In this document: piece by piece, positions 7,539 to 15,749 of the stretch
Position numbering within the stretch: position 1 is the stretch's first letter
Layout of the letters: each line of letters opens with the position of its first letter
Assembly: GCA_002435825.1 (NCBI GenBank)
Contig: DIVL01000045.1
Span: 1 to 24,298, forward strand
Length of the DNA stretch: 24,298 nucleotides
Source: Anaerolineaceae bacterium UBA6133
Lineage (GTDB): Bacteria; Chloroflexota; Anaerolineae; Anaerolineales; Anaerolineaceae
Direction: 5' to 3'
Translations under genes and position numbers: made by a program
The notes under the pieces: generated by a model
Seen by the model: only the letters and a program-made list of their open reading frames with translations
What the model was told of the DNA's origin: nothing
Database searches by the model: none

Positions 7539-9899
7539 TTAAAAAGAAACCTTTAAACTCACCGTTTTTACCAACTTAACTGCGATGCTGATCAGTTTCT
7601 CGGTTTCCTGGATCCAATAAGCCTCTTCCTTGCCAACTGTAACCTCTGTGGGAGCGGACGGGCAGTAAAGGTAGATCCTGCCTTCTGCTTCCCGCCCCAG
7701 GTCCAAATCGAAGGATAGACTGGAGCGGGTTGCCTTCCACGATCGCAACTCAATCCCCTGCGAAACGTGTAGATCACTCCCCAGGTAGGCAATTTTCTGC
7801 AGCGGGCTGAGGGTCATCAGGCGCACGCCGTGGGCAGGCACTGCGTGGAAAATGTATTCCGCTTTCACTTCCGCCCATTCACCTGTCCAAAACTCACGCA
7901 TCAGCCAGGGCTTTCCACTAATCCCAAAATCGTCCAGATCCAGCAGCAAATCCTGCGGCGCGTCCGACCAGTTGAAAAGCGCGATCATCTGGCGCTCACC
8001 AGCCGGCGTCGGCAGCAGCTGGCGCTCACCAGCCGGCGTCGGCAGCAGCTGGCGCATTTTGGAGGGCATGGTTTTCTCAAACAGGTCAGGAACCTGGGCG
8101 TTCGGCGGCAGCACCGGCAGCAAACTTTGGGCAATCCTCAGCCGGTCTTCGCTGAGCTTGCTCAAATCGTCTGAGAGCAAAAGCGCTCCGCCGCTCAGGC
8201 TGATGGCGCTCGCCAGGGACTGCACTTCGGGCAGGCTCAGCTTCGAATCCGCCCGCACCAGCAGGCAGTCCGGATCGTTTACCCACCAATGGGGGTCCAT
8301 CGGTGAGCGTGTGATAATGTTTTGGATGGCATTACGGGCGCAGGGCATGTTTGGCTCATCGCGGAAAGGTTTTTTGATGCCGTAGGCGTTGGGCTCCCAT
8401 TCCGGGCTTACGTCCGCGCTGATTCGCATCATATCAAATACCCCAATGCCCGAGCCAATTGGACAGCCACACCCCAGCAAGATAGTCTCACTGCCAGCTT
8501 CCGCACGGATTATTTCCAGTGCCTGGCGCAAGATCTGCGCGCGAGTTTTGGTTGGGTCACGATGTAACCCAGGCAAGGCTGCAGCGTAGAGAAAGTCCAG
8601 TTTCAGATAGGGATACCCCCAATCCTTCACCGCGGTTTGGATCACGTCGCGGACATATCCCAGCGCATCTGGATGGGTCAGGTCGAGCGCCCGCCCTAAC
8701 CCGCCCCAGGCAAAGCCGCTGTTAATAGGACGGCCATTGGCTTTACGCAGCAGCCAGTTTGGATGCTGGCGGATCAACTTTGAACGCGGCTGCAGGATGA
8801 ATGGCGCCAGCCAGATTCCGGGAGTCAGACCTTCACGGCGAATTTCCTCAGAAAGATCAGCTACTCCCTCAGGGAAATTAGGGTCAAACTCAAACCAACT
8901 CCCAACGTCCTGCTCAAAGCCATCATCAATCTGGAAAAACTTGAGCGGCAGACGGGATCTCAATTGGCTCACTGCCCGTAAGTTCATGCTGATCTCAGCA
9001 GGGGTGATATTCTGGAAGTAGTAATACCAGCTGCACCAACCAAGTGGCGTTTCCATGCGCTTCCTGACTTCATTTTCGTGAGCAACGGCTTCAAAATAGG
9101 CTTTAAAAGGCTCCGGATCCGTACTGTCAAAGAATTGCCATGCCAGCCAGTCACTGCCAAGGGTCGCTCCGCTGCGCAATTCGATCTTGTCCGCGTTTGC
9201 CCAGACCTGCAGGTCCGGTTCAGGGTGCAGCGAGGAAACCAATGACCCAAACTGCTCCTTTTGGGATAAAAATCCACATATCAACCCGACCTTTGCCTCG
9301 TGGTCGATGATCGCGCCAAACATGTCGGATGAAAACTCCGAGTTCTTTTGGGTAATGGGTGTGCCAACGTTGTAGAGCATTGGGTGTGCAAGATGCTTTA
9401 GCCAACTGCGCGTTTGTTTCTCGCCATACTGCCATGTTCCGCTGGGCGACCAGCTTTGCCAGCCATTGCTGAAAAAGGCGGTCTTTTCGGGGCGATTGTC
9501 CGAAAAGTGCAGCTCTCCTGCCCGCATTACGCCAAAGGTCATTTTGTCAGGATGGAAGACCTGGTCTGAGTGGTTGCGGATTTCCATGCGCTGCAGGAGC
9601 AGAGGCTGATCCACAGGCAGGGCAAATTCCACCAACCACTCCAGGTCAACGCTTTCCGCTCGATATACTGCAGAAACAATATCCAGAAGTCCCTGTTTGG
9701 GGTCGTCCCGCTGTTCCTGGCTGATGGATTCGAGCCTTGCGGTCGGATGAATGGTGCTGCTGCTAAAACTCAGGTTATACCCTGCGTTTTTCAAGCTCGC
9801 TCCAGGGAAGCGCCGACTTTCGAGGAAGAAAGTGCCAGCTTCAGGATTAAGCACAAAATCCAGCCAGGTATTTGTCAGGCGGGTCACTTGGTGTACCAT
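7539..9899 (-). CDS. GH36 family alpha-galactosidase (melibiase)
   Basis: A retaining exo-glycosidase predicted to remove alpha-galactosyl units from oligosaccharides such as melibiose or raffinose. At 786 aa it has GH36 architecture: an N-terminal beta-sandwich (about 1-290), a TIM barrel entered at PLGWCSWYYYF, the nucleophile motif YLKLDFL with Lys433 and Asp435, and the acid/base motif RISADV with Asp496. A C-terminal beta domain follows. No signal peptide is visible, so it is probably cytosolic. Its ATG overlaps the end of tsaC by 16 nt, making it the last gene of the prfA-prmC-tsaC operon. The C-terminal part contains a perfect in-frame 30-nt duplication. GH36 members can also act on related linkages, so the exact substrate is uncertain. 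Confidence 0.9.
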   Translation of the reverse strand: MVHQVTRLTNTWLDFVLNPEAGTFFLESRRFPGASLKNAGYNLSFSSSTIHPTARLESISQEQRDDPKQGLLDIVSAVYRAESVDLEWLVEFALPVDQPLLLQRMEIRNHSDQVFHPDKMTFGVMRAGELHFSDNRPEKTAFFSNGWQSWSPSGTWQYGEKQTRSWLKHLAHPMLYNVGTPITQKNSEFSSDMFGAIIDHEAKVGLICGFLSQKEQFGSLVSSLHPEPDLQVWANADKIELRSGATLGSDWLAWQFFDSTDPEPFKAYFEAVAHENEVRKRMETPLGWCSWYYYFQNITPAEISMNLRAVSQLRSRLPLKFFQIDDGFEQDVGSWFEFDPNFPEGVADLSEEIRREGLTPGIWLAPFILQPRSKLIRQHPNWLLRKANGRPINSGFAWGGLGRALDLTHPDALGYVRDVIQTAVKDWGYPYLKLDFLYAAALPGLHRDPTKTRAQILRQALEIIRAEAGSETILLGCGCPIGSGIGVFDMMRISADVSPEWEPNAYGIKKPFRDEPNMPCARNAIQNIITRSPMDPHWWVNDPDCLLVRADSKLSLPEVQSLASAISLSGGALLLSDDLSKLSEDRLRIAQSLLPVLPPNAQVPDLFEKTMPSKMRQLLPTPAGERQLLPTPAGERQMIALFNWSDAPQDLLLDLDDFGISGKPWLMREFWTGEWAEVKAEYIFHAVPAHGVRLMTLSPLQKIAYLGSDLHVSQGIELRSWKATRSSLSFDLDLGREAEGRIYLYCPSAPTEVTVGKEEAYWIQETEKLISIAVKLVKTVSLKVSF
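7991..8050. repeat. Perfect 30-nt tandem duplication inside the GH36 gene
   Basis: The 30-nt unit at 7991-8020 is repeated exactly at 8021-8050. It is in frame, adding ten residues, and encodes two adjacent copies of LLPTPAGERQ in the C-terminal domain. Zero divergence points to a recent slippage event or an assembly artefact. Confidence 0.95.
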
Positions 9900-10507
9900 C
9901 TTTCCAGGATTTCACTGAACGGGATTGGACCTTCGCGTAGCAGTTTTGGTTCATTGCCCATGCAGTCTATGATTGTTGAAGCTTGACCGCCTGAGAGTTT
10001 TCCTCCGTCCAGGACCAGGTCAACCAGTTCGTTGAGCTGCGCCAGCACGCCCTGGGCGTCCCGCGGGTTTTCGTGGTCTGAGAGATTGGCGCTGGTGACT
10101 GCCAGGGGACCAGTTTGATCAAGCAAGGAGAGCGCCACCGGATGCTCAGGCATGCGAACCGCCAACCCGGGGTAGGGGGTCAGGTCAGGAGGTAAGTCGG
10201 GATTTTTGGGTAAAACCAGAGTCAGCGCGCCAGGCCACCACTCTTCCGTCAGTTTGACAGCTTGCTCGGGAAATCCCGTAACGAGATTTGTCAACTGGTC
10301 GGGATGGCTGATCAGCACTGGTATGGCTTTGGACGTGGCGCGTCCTTTGGCGGCATAGATCCTCTGCAGGGCGGTTGGCGAATGAGGGTCACAGCCCAAA
10401 CCGTAAAGCGTATCGGTGGGGAAGGCGATCAATCCGCCGGAACGGACAACCTGGCAGGCAAGAGCGATGGCATCCGGGTGGGCAGCTGAAATGAGCTGTG
10501 TCTTCAT
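9884..10507 (-). CDS. tsaC: L-threonylcarbamoyladenylate synthase (YrdC/Sua5 family)
   Basis: It condenses threonine, bicarbonate and ATP to threonylcarbamoyl-AMP, the precursor for t6A at position 37 of ANN-decoding tRNAs. The 207-aa length is the single-domain TsaC size, without the extra Sua5 domain. Visible YrdC signatures are GGLIAFPTDTLYGLGCD near the start, KGRATSKAIPVLI, WWPGALTLVL, RMPEHP and the TSAN segment (LAVTSANLSDHENP). The ATG overlaps the prmC stop as ATGA, and the end overlaps the GH36 start by 16 nt. The order prfA-prmC-YrdC is a well-known conserved arrangement in bacteria. Confidence 0.95.
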   Translation of the reverse strand: MKTQLISAAHPDAIALACQVVRSGGLIAFPTDTLYGLGCDPHSPTALQRIYAAKGRATSKAIPVLISHPDQLTNLVTGFPEQAVKLTEEWWPGALTLVLPKNPDLPPDLTPYPGLAVRMPEHPVALSLLDQTGPLAVTSANLSDHENPRDAQGVLAQLNELVDLVLDGGKLSGGQASTIIDCMGNEPKLLREGPIPFSEILERWYTK

Positions 10508-11328
10508 AGGACCTCGAGCCGCACCAGGCGGTCAAGCCCGGCCAAGTCCTGCAACAGGCTAACGTCCTCTTGCGGGAATGCCTTTTTTGCCAATGTGAGC
10601 GTTTCTGCTCCGAGTGTGGCTTCTGTTTCGAGCAAGACCAAACCCGGGCTACTCAGCCTTGGTGGGAGCTGCTCAAACAGCCGGCGGATCAGGCTCAAGC
10701 CGTCCGCGCCGCCATCAAGCGCCAGGGTTGGCTCGAAAGCAAGCGTGTTGACTTCCTCAAGCTTCTTGGTTGGAATATACGGCAGGTTGGCACACACAAG
10801 GCTAAATGTTTGATCCCCGGAGGGTAGCAGGTTTGCCTGCTCAAAGGCAATCTGATCTTTGACCTGGAGAGTTTCCGCGTTTTGTTTGGCAATTTCGAGC
10901 GCTTCAGGAGAGAGGTCCGTGGCGGCAATCGTTAGCCAGGGTTTGCGCGTAGCCAACGTTACGGCAATACAACCGGAGCCAGTGCCCACGTCCAGCACGC
11001 TTTTGGCTTCAGGGTGCGCATTTAGCCAGCTCAGGGCTTCCTCAACCAACAGTTCAGTCTCCGGGCGGGGTATGAGCACTGCCGGGCTGACGGCAAAATC
11101 CAGCCCAAAAAAGGACTGCTTACCCGTGAGGTAGGGCAAGGGTTCGCCTGCTTGCAAGCGCCTGACTAATCGCTCTAAATGCGCTTTTTGGTCAGAGGTG
11201 AGGTGCGTTTCGGGGTGAGCCAGGACCCATGTTTTGGGTTTCTGCAGCACATGCGAAAGTAAAATCAGCGCTACCTGGTAGGGCTGCTCAATGCGGTTGA
11301 TTGCAGAGGGCAGGCTGTCTTCATTCAT
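10504..11328 (-). CDS. prmC: Peptide chain release factor N5-glutamine methyltransferase
   Basis: It methylates the glutamine of the GGQ motif in release factors using S-adenosylmethionine. The protein is 274 aa. The N-terminal helical part contains LPYLTGKQSFFGLDF and LIPRPETELLVEE. SAM-binding motif I is DVGTGSGCIAVTLA. The substrate-binding tetrapeptide, usually NPPY, reads NLPY here (CANLPYIP). I chose ATG 11328 because its 8-nt overlap (ATGAATGA) with the prfA stop is typical of coupled translation and the family starts about here; the frame extends 17 codons upstream inside prfA. It is co-transcribed with its substrate PrfA. Confidence 0.95.
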   Translation of the reverse strand: MNEDSLPSAINRIEQPYQVALILLSHVLQKPKTWVLAHPETHLTSDQKAHLERLVRRLQAGEPLPYLTGKQSFFGLDFAVSPAVLIPRPETELLVEEALSWLNAHPEAKSVLDVGTGSGCIAVTLATRKPWLTIAATDLSPEALEIAKQNAETLQVKDQIAFEQANLLPSGDQTFSLVCANLPYIPTKKLEEVNTLAFEPTLALDGGADGLSLIRRLFEQLPPRLSSPGLVLLETEATLGAETLTLAKKAFPQEDVSLLQDLAGLDRLVRLEVL

Positions 11329-12391
11329 TGGTTTCGAAATTTGCCAGGCGTTCGGCTTCCTCAGCTTGCCGCAGCTCATCGATGAACGTGTCCAGTTCGT
11401 AACCTTCCATCACGCCAGCAATGTTGTAGGATGAGATGTTGATGCGGTGGTCAGTCACACGAGACTGTGGATAGTTGTAGGTGCGGATCTTCTCTGAGCG
11501 CTCGCCCGTGCCTATTTGCGAACGTCGGCTGGCATCGAGTTCATTTTGCCGCTTTTCCTGCTCCATCTCGTAAAGCCGTGCCTTCAGGACGCTCATCGCG
11601 CGCAGACGGTTTTGCAGTTGGGAGCGTTCGTCCTGGCAAGCCACGATGATGCCGCTGGGTTTGTGGTGGATGCGAACAGCGGTCATGTTCTTCTGCACGT
11701 TTTGTCCGCCAGCACCAGCCGATTTGTAAACATCAATTTCGATATCGGAATCTGGGATGTTGATTTCTACATCGTCGACCTCTGCCAGTACCGCCACTGT
11801 GACAGTGGAAGTGTGGATGCGCCCCTGTGATTCGGTTTCGGGCACGCGCTGCACGCGATGCACACCGGATTCGAATTTGAAGCGTGAATATGCTCCACGC
11901 CCTTTTATCGAAAAAGTCACTTCTTTGTAGCCGCCAATGCCCGTCTCGTTGGAGGAGATGATCTCAGTCTTGTAGCGGTGGATATCGGCGTATTTCAGGT
12001 ACATACGCAGCAAATCAGAAACGAAAAGACCGGCTTCATCCCCGCCTGTGCCGGCGCGTATTTCAATAATAACGTTGCGGTTGTCACGCGGGTCTTTGGG
12101 GATCAGCATGCTCTTAAGCTTAGCGTCCAACTCCTGCTGGCGGTTTTTGAGCTCGTCCAACTCCAGGTATCCCATTTCCAACAGCTCGCCTTGCGCGACG
12201 CTGATCAAAGATTCGGTTTCTTCAATTTTTGCCACGTTGTTTTTATACTCACGGGCAAGGTTAACAATTGGCTCAAGATCAGAGCGTTCTTTGGAAAGCT
12301 CCGCGACGAGCTGATAGTCCGTGCCAGCTTCAGCCAGACGGCGATCAAGCTCTGCAAAGCGATCGAGGATTGATTCAAGTTTTTCTAACAT
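11321..12391 (-). CDS. prfA: Peptide chain release factor 1
   Basis: It recognises UAA and UAG stop codons in the ribosomal A site and triggers peptide release. The 356-aa length is standard. The codon-recognition tripeptide is of the RF1 type P-x-T (VPETESQGRIHTS), not the SPF of RF2. The catalytic GGQ lies in AGAGGQNVQ, with Gln230 as the residue PrmC should methylate. The N-terminal coiled-coil domain begins MLEKLESILDRF. ATG 12391 is the canonical family start; a longer open frame to 12520 would cover the promoter. An extended -10 box lies about 30 nt upstream. It is the first gene of the prfA-prmC-tsaC-GH36 operon. Confidence 0.97.
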   Translation of the reverse strand: MLEKLESILDRFAELDRRLAEAGTDYQLVAELSKERSDLEPIVNLAREYKNNVAKIEETESLISVAQGELLEMGYLELDELKNRQQELDAKLKSMLIPKDPRDNRNVIIEIRAGTGGDEAGLFVSDLLRMYLKYADIHRYKTEIISSNETGIGGYKEVTFSIKGRGAYSRFKFESGVHRVQRVPETESQGRIHTSTVTVAVLAEVDDVEINIPDSDIEIDVYKSAGAGGQNVQKNMTAVRIHHKPSGIIVACQDERSQLQNRLRAMSVLKARLYEMEQEKRQNELDASRRSQIGTGERSEKIRTYNYPQSRVTDHRINISSYNIAGVMEGYELDTFIDELRQAEEAERLANFETNE

Positions 12392-12421
12392 AGGTTTGTC
12401 TCTCAATGATTTCGGACTGAG

Positions 12422-12430
12422 ATTATAACA
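12422..12430 (-). promoter_or_regulatory. Extended -10 promoter of the prfA operon
   Basis: Read on the minus strand, TGTTATAAT gives a perfect extended -10 (TGn-TATAAT). No good -35 is seen, which is usual for this class. Transcription would start near 12415, leaving a leader of about 24 nt. Confidence 0.6.
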
Positions 12431-12546
12431 CTCCCAACAGTCCTTTGCACCTGTAGATATCGCTGGAATGTCCCCAAACAGCTTGAAATATGCACTGATC
12501 AAATTCCTTGAATTGCCCAAAAAGCATTTTCCACGCTTAGTCCGTG

Positions 12547-12552
12547 TATAAT
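12547..12552 (+). promoter_or_regulatory. -10 box of the histidine phosphatase gene
   Basis: TATAAT is a consensus -10; the -35 is not clear. The predicted start near 12559 would leave only about 10 nt before the ATG, just enough to hold AGGAG (12560-12564). It is divergent from the prfA promoter. Confidence 0.5.
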
Positions 12553-12568
12553 ATCGCCCAGGAGCCTC

Positions 12569-13318
12569 ATGCAGCTATATCTTATCCGTCACGGACAGTC
12601 AGCTAACAACGTCCGCTGGGAGATGCAGGATGGTGTTTTTGCATCCCGGTCATCCGACCCCACTCTGACGGATAAAGGTGTGCGCCAGGCGGAGCTGTTG
12701 GCAGATTTTCTTGCGATATCGAAACCCGGAGAAGAAGACTTCTGGCGCGATCCGCAGAACAGGCGCGGCTTCGGACTCACCCACCTCTACTGCAGCCTGA
12801 TGAAGCGAGCTATTCAAACTGGCAGCATTATCTCCGATCGGTTAAACTTGGCTTTGGTTGGTTTGCCCGAGGTGCATGAAGTGGGTGGAATTTTTCTCGA
12901 ATCTCTGGTCAACGATGTGCTTGAGATCAGCATCGAACACGGTGTTAACACGGAATTTCTTTCAACCCATTATCCTAATCTCACACTGGCGCAGCCTATC
13001 GACAGCAAAGGCTGGTGGCGAGGCGGCAAGGAGGATCACAGCTTGCCGCTGAAACGCGCGCAAGGCGTGTTGAATTGGATCAAAGAACACCATCTGGGCT
13101 CCGATGACCGCGTGGCGATTGTGACGCATGGTGGTTTCTACAACAATCTTTTGCGCGTTATGCTCAAGATATCCCTGGATGAACCTGATGATCGCAAACT
13201 GGAATATCGACTGATTTACAACAATTGTGCCATCAGCCGCTTCGACTTTGTCGACAATCGCATCCTGATGGTCTATCACAACCGAACGGATTTCCTGACC
13301 GATGACCTTGTCACTTGA
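12569..13318 (+). CDS. Histidine phosphatase (phosphoglycerate mutase-like) family protein
   Basis: A cytosolic phosphatase of the branch that uses a phosphohistidine intermediate, 249 aa. The N-terminal motif LIRHGQS places the catalytic His at residue 8. The second histidine is in VTHGGF, and SLMKRAIQTGS provides the conserved arginine. Inserts such as NRRGFGLTHLYC and the lack of mutase-specific features argue against a true glycolytic mutase, so the substrate is open. The start is supported by AGGAG 4 nt upstream and by the motif lying at the extreme N-terminus. It stands alone, divergent from prfA. Confidence 0.87.
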   Translation: MQLYLIRHGQSANNVRWEMQDGVFASRSSDPTLTDKGVRQAELLADFLAISKPGEEDFWRDPQNRRGFGLTHLYCSLMKRAIQTGSIISDRLNLALVGLPEVHEVGGIFLESLVNDVLEISIEHGVNTEFLSTHYPNLTLAQPIDSKGWWRGGKEDHSLPLKRAQGVLNWIKEHHLGSDDRVAIVTHGGFYNNLLRVMLKISLDEPDDRKLEYRLIYNNCAISRFDFVDNRILMVYHNRTDFLTDDLVT

Positions 13319-13451
13319 TAGGATTGCTTGAAACCTGTAACATTTGGAGAACCCATTCCTGATTTTTCAAAAACCTCATATCTATTGCCCTGTAATCTTA
13401 TGACTGAGCGCAGGAAAAACAGAGCCCTCCACGGGGACAACTGTCTGGGGC

Positions 13452-13479
13452 TTGGAAGCAGCCCAAGCTCTGGTAAAAT
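13452..13479 (+). promoter_or_regulatory. Candidate promoter of the CBS-domain membrane protein gene
   Basis: TTGGAA (13452-13457) and TAAAAT (13474-13479) are separated by 16 nt. The -35 lies in a hairpin-forming segment (GCTTGG...CCAAGC). AGGAAG at 13504-13509 precedes the ATG by 9 nt. Confidence 0.5.
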
Positions 13480-13518
13480 TGCGGTTAAGAGCCCGCTTAG
13501 GGCAGGAAGTAATTAACA

Positions 13519-14844
13519 ATGCCTTTTTACGTCAATATCATCATCATCTTGATCCTGTTCCTGTTTAACGCTGTCTTTGCCATGTACGAAATTGCCATGG
13601 TCTCCTCAAAAAAGACGCGCCTGGTGGCTCGCGCTGAAGATGGGCTGCAGGGTGCTTCTGTTGCCCTGGAGCTTTTACAGGATCCTGACCAGCAATATCT
13701 GTCTGCAATACAGATCATGATCACCATGATCGACACCCTCGCTGGCGGTATTGGAGGTGCGCAGCTTTCGCGACCTCTGGCGGAGATCTTTAAGCGCATC
13801 ACCTGGTTGGCGCCTTTTGCCGAAATTACTGCCCTGATCCTTGTGGTGATAATCATCACCTATTTCTCCATTGTCATGGGGGAGCTGATTCCCAAACGCA
13901 TCGCGGTAAGCAAGCCCGAAGACGTGGTTACCAGGCTTTCACCGATGATCAAAGGAATGTCGCGTGTTATGCGTCCGCTTACCAGGTTACTGAGCACCTC
14001 AACCAATCTGGGCATCAAACTCTTCAACATCGATGTCACCAGGGAGCCTGCTATCACTGAGGAAGAACTTAAGGGCTATATCCAGGAAGGACGCCAGACC
14101 GGCGTGTTCGATGAAGCTGAACAGACCATGGTGGATGGCGTTTTCCGCTTCAGCGATCGGCGGGTGGATGCCATTATGACCCCGCATACCGAATTGGACT
14201 GGATCGATCTGGATGACGACCATGACACGATCGTGAAAGAATTGATGGAAAGTAGCTATTCCCGTTTGCCTGTCGCTCATGGCGATTTGGATCGTTCGAT
14301 AGGGTTTGTTAACACCAAGGACTTACTGGGTGTGGATATCCACAACCCGCAATTCAATCTTGAGGGTTACATCAGGGAGCCTCTATTCTTTCCCGGCAAT
14401 ATGCAGGCAGTCAAGGCATTTGAGCAATTTCGCCAAACTGGTATCCATCATGCCCTGGTACTGGATGAATACGGGGGTGTGGAGGGTTTTGTGACTCTCT
14501 ATGACGTGTTGGAATCAATTCTTGGCGATATCCCCCTCGATGAATTTGATACTGATCAGGATGTCGTCCAGCGTTCGGATGGTACGTGGTTGATCGATGG
14601 ACTGATCCCGATTGACGAACTTAAAGAAATCCTGCATGTTGATGAGTTGCCTGAAGAAAACCAGGCTGGTTTCCAAACTTTGAGCGGTTTTGTCATGAAC
14701 CAGCTGGGGCGCATCCCCAAGACCGGTCAGCTCTTCGAATGGGATCACTGGCGCTTCGAAGTAGTGGACATGGACGGTCACCGTGTGGATCGGGTGTTGG
14801 TAACGGATATTTCAACAGAGGAAAATCCTCCTGTTGAGAGCTAA
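13519..14844 (+). CDS. DUF21/CNNM-CBS-CorC transporter-associated family protein ('hemolysin-like')
   Basis: An integral membrane protein of 441 aa from the family annotated as hemolysin C or TlyC; homologues take part in Mg2+ or Co2+ efflux and homeostasis. The N-terminal DUF21 domain (about 1-190) has several membrane helices, beginning FYVNIIIILILFLFNAVFAM and including the segment around ITALILVVIIITYFSIVMGELIPKRIA. Two CBS motifs follow: VDAIMTPHTELDWID and a second near FEQFRQTGIHHALVLDEYGG, containing VEGFVTLYDVLESILGDI. The CorC_HlyC domain (about 350-435) ends in the GHRVDRVLV stretch. The stop overlaps the stop of the convergent methyltransferase by 4 nt. A haemolytic role should not be assumed from the family name. 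Confidence 0.92.
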   Translation: MPFYVNIIIILILFLFNAVFAMYEIAMVSSKKTRLVARAEDGLQGASVALELLQDPDQQYLSAIQIMITMIDTLAGGIGGAQLSRPLAEIFKRITWLAPFAEITALILVVIIITYFSIVMGELIPKRIAVSKPEDVVTRLSPMIKGMSRVMRPLTRLLSTSTNLGIKLFNIDVTREPAITEEELKGYIQEGRQTGVFDEAEQTMVDGVFRFSDRRVDAIMTPHTELDWIDLDDDHDTIVKELMESSYSRLPVAHGDLDRSIGFVNTKDLLGVDIHNPQFNLEGYIREPLFFPGNMQAVKAFEQFRQTGIHHALVLDEYGGVEGFVTLYDVLESILGDIPLDEFDTDQDVVQRSDGTWLIDGLIPIDELKEILHVDELPEENQAGFQTLSGFVMNQLGRIPKTGQLFEWDHWRFEVVDMDGHRVDRVLVTDISTEENPPVES

Positions 14845-15734
14845 GCTTCTGGACGCCAGCGGGTGAAGATGGCATGTGAGAGCACGTGACCGGCGCTTTC
14901 TTCGATGGTAACCAATTCACCGGTGGTGAACTCCCCGTGTTTGCCAACAATCTCTTCCATTGCCTGCCGGGTTATTACAGCTGAAGCTGTGATCGCGTAG
15001 GCGGTCAGGATCACGAAACCCGCGTCTTTGGCGACCAGCGACCGACAAGCTTCGATCAGCTCGGGCATGCGCTTGAAGAAATCCCAAACCTCACCGCTTG
15101 AGCCGCGCCCAAATTTTGGCGGATCCATAACAATCCCCTGGTAGGTGTTGCCGCGACGGGCTTCACGCTTGATGAATTTCAGCGCGTCTTCCGCAATCCA
15201 GCGTACAGGCTTGTCGGACAAACCCGAGAGTTTCATGTTCAGATTTGCCCAACTGATGGCATGCTTGGAAGAGTCGACGTGGGTCACTTCGGCGCCAGCC
15301 GCAGCCGCAGCCGCGCTTGCCAAACCCGTATAGCCGAAGAGATTCAAGACCTTGAAGGGCTTGCGCGAAGCAGTGATGCGTTCGGTCATCCAGTCCCAAT
15401 GACTGGCTTGCTCAGGGAAGACCCCCACATGGCGCGAGCTTGAAAGTTGCGCCTGAAAATGCAGGTTACCATACGAAAGCTTCCAGCTCTTCTCCATAGG
15501 ATTCAGTATGGTCCACTTGCCTCCATATTCCTGCTTTTCTTCCACCATAAAAGCATGCGCTTTTTTCCACTCGCTTGATGGCAGGCTCTTCGCCCAAATG
15601 GCTTGCGGGCGCGGACGGACAAGCAGGTAGGGACCAAAGCGTTCAAGCGTTTTGCCATCTCCACTATCGAGCAGTTGATAATCTTTCCAGTTGGGAGAGG
15701 GTTCGAGAATGATTGGAGTTAAGTCGTTTTTCAT
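14841..15734 (-). CDS. Class I SAM-dependent rRNA methyltransferase-like protein (RlmI/PF10672 type)
   Basis: This 297-aa protein resembles the catalytic half of RlmI-like rRNA cytosine methyltransferases. SAM-binding motif I is VLNLFGYTGLASAAAAAAGAEVTHVDSS in outline, and the catalytic-loop motif MDPPKFGRG is clear. FPEQASHWDWM is also typical. The N-terminal PUA domain of full RlmI is absent, so the substrate might be rRNA or another nucleic acid. It follows the UbiA-like gene by 15 nt, with GGAAA upstream of the ATG, so the two probably form one transcript. The stop overlaps that of the convergent CBS-domain gene. Confidence 0.87.
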   Translation of the reverse strand: MKNDLTPIILEPSPNWKDYQLLDSGDGKTLERFGPYLLVRPRPQAIWAKSLPSSEWKKAHAFMVEEKQEYGGKWTILNPMEKSWKLSYGNLHFQAQLSSSRHVGVFPEQASHWDWMTERITASRKPFKVLNLFGYTGLASAAAAAAGAEVTHVDSSKHAISWANLNMKLSGLSDKPVRWIAEDALKFIKREARRGNTYQGIVMDPPKFGRGSSGEVWDFFKRMPELIEACRSLVAKDAGFVILTAYAITASAVITRQAMEEIVGKHGEFTTGELVTIEESAGHVLSHAIFTRWRPEA

Positions 15735-15749
15735 TGAATTTCCATTATT

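Noticed and set aside
12392..12520. N-terminal extension of PrfA
   Set aside because: It would cover the extended -10 promoter and add 43 residues absent from the release factor family.
13519..14844. Hemolysin or virulence function
   Set aside because: The family name is historical; DUF21-CBS-CorC proteins are mainly linked to divalent metal homeostasis.
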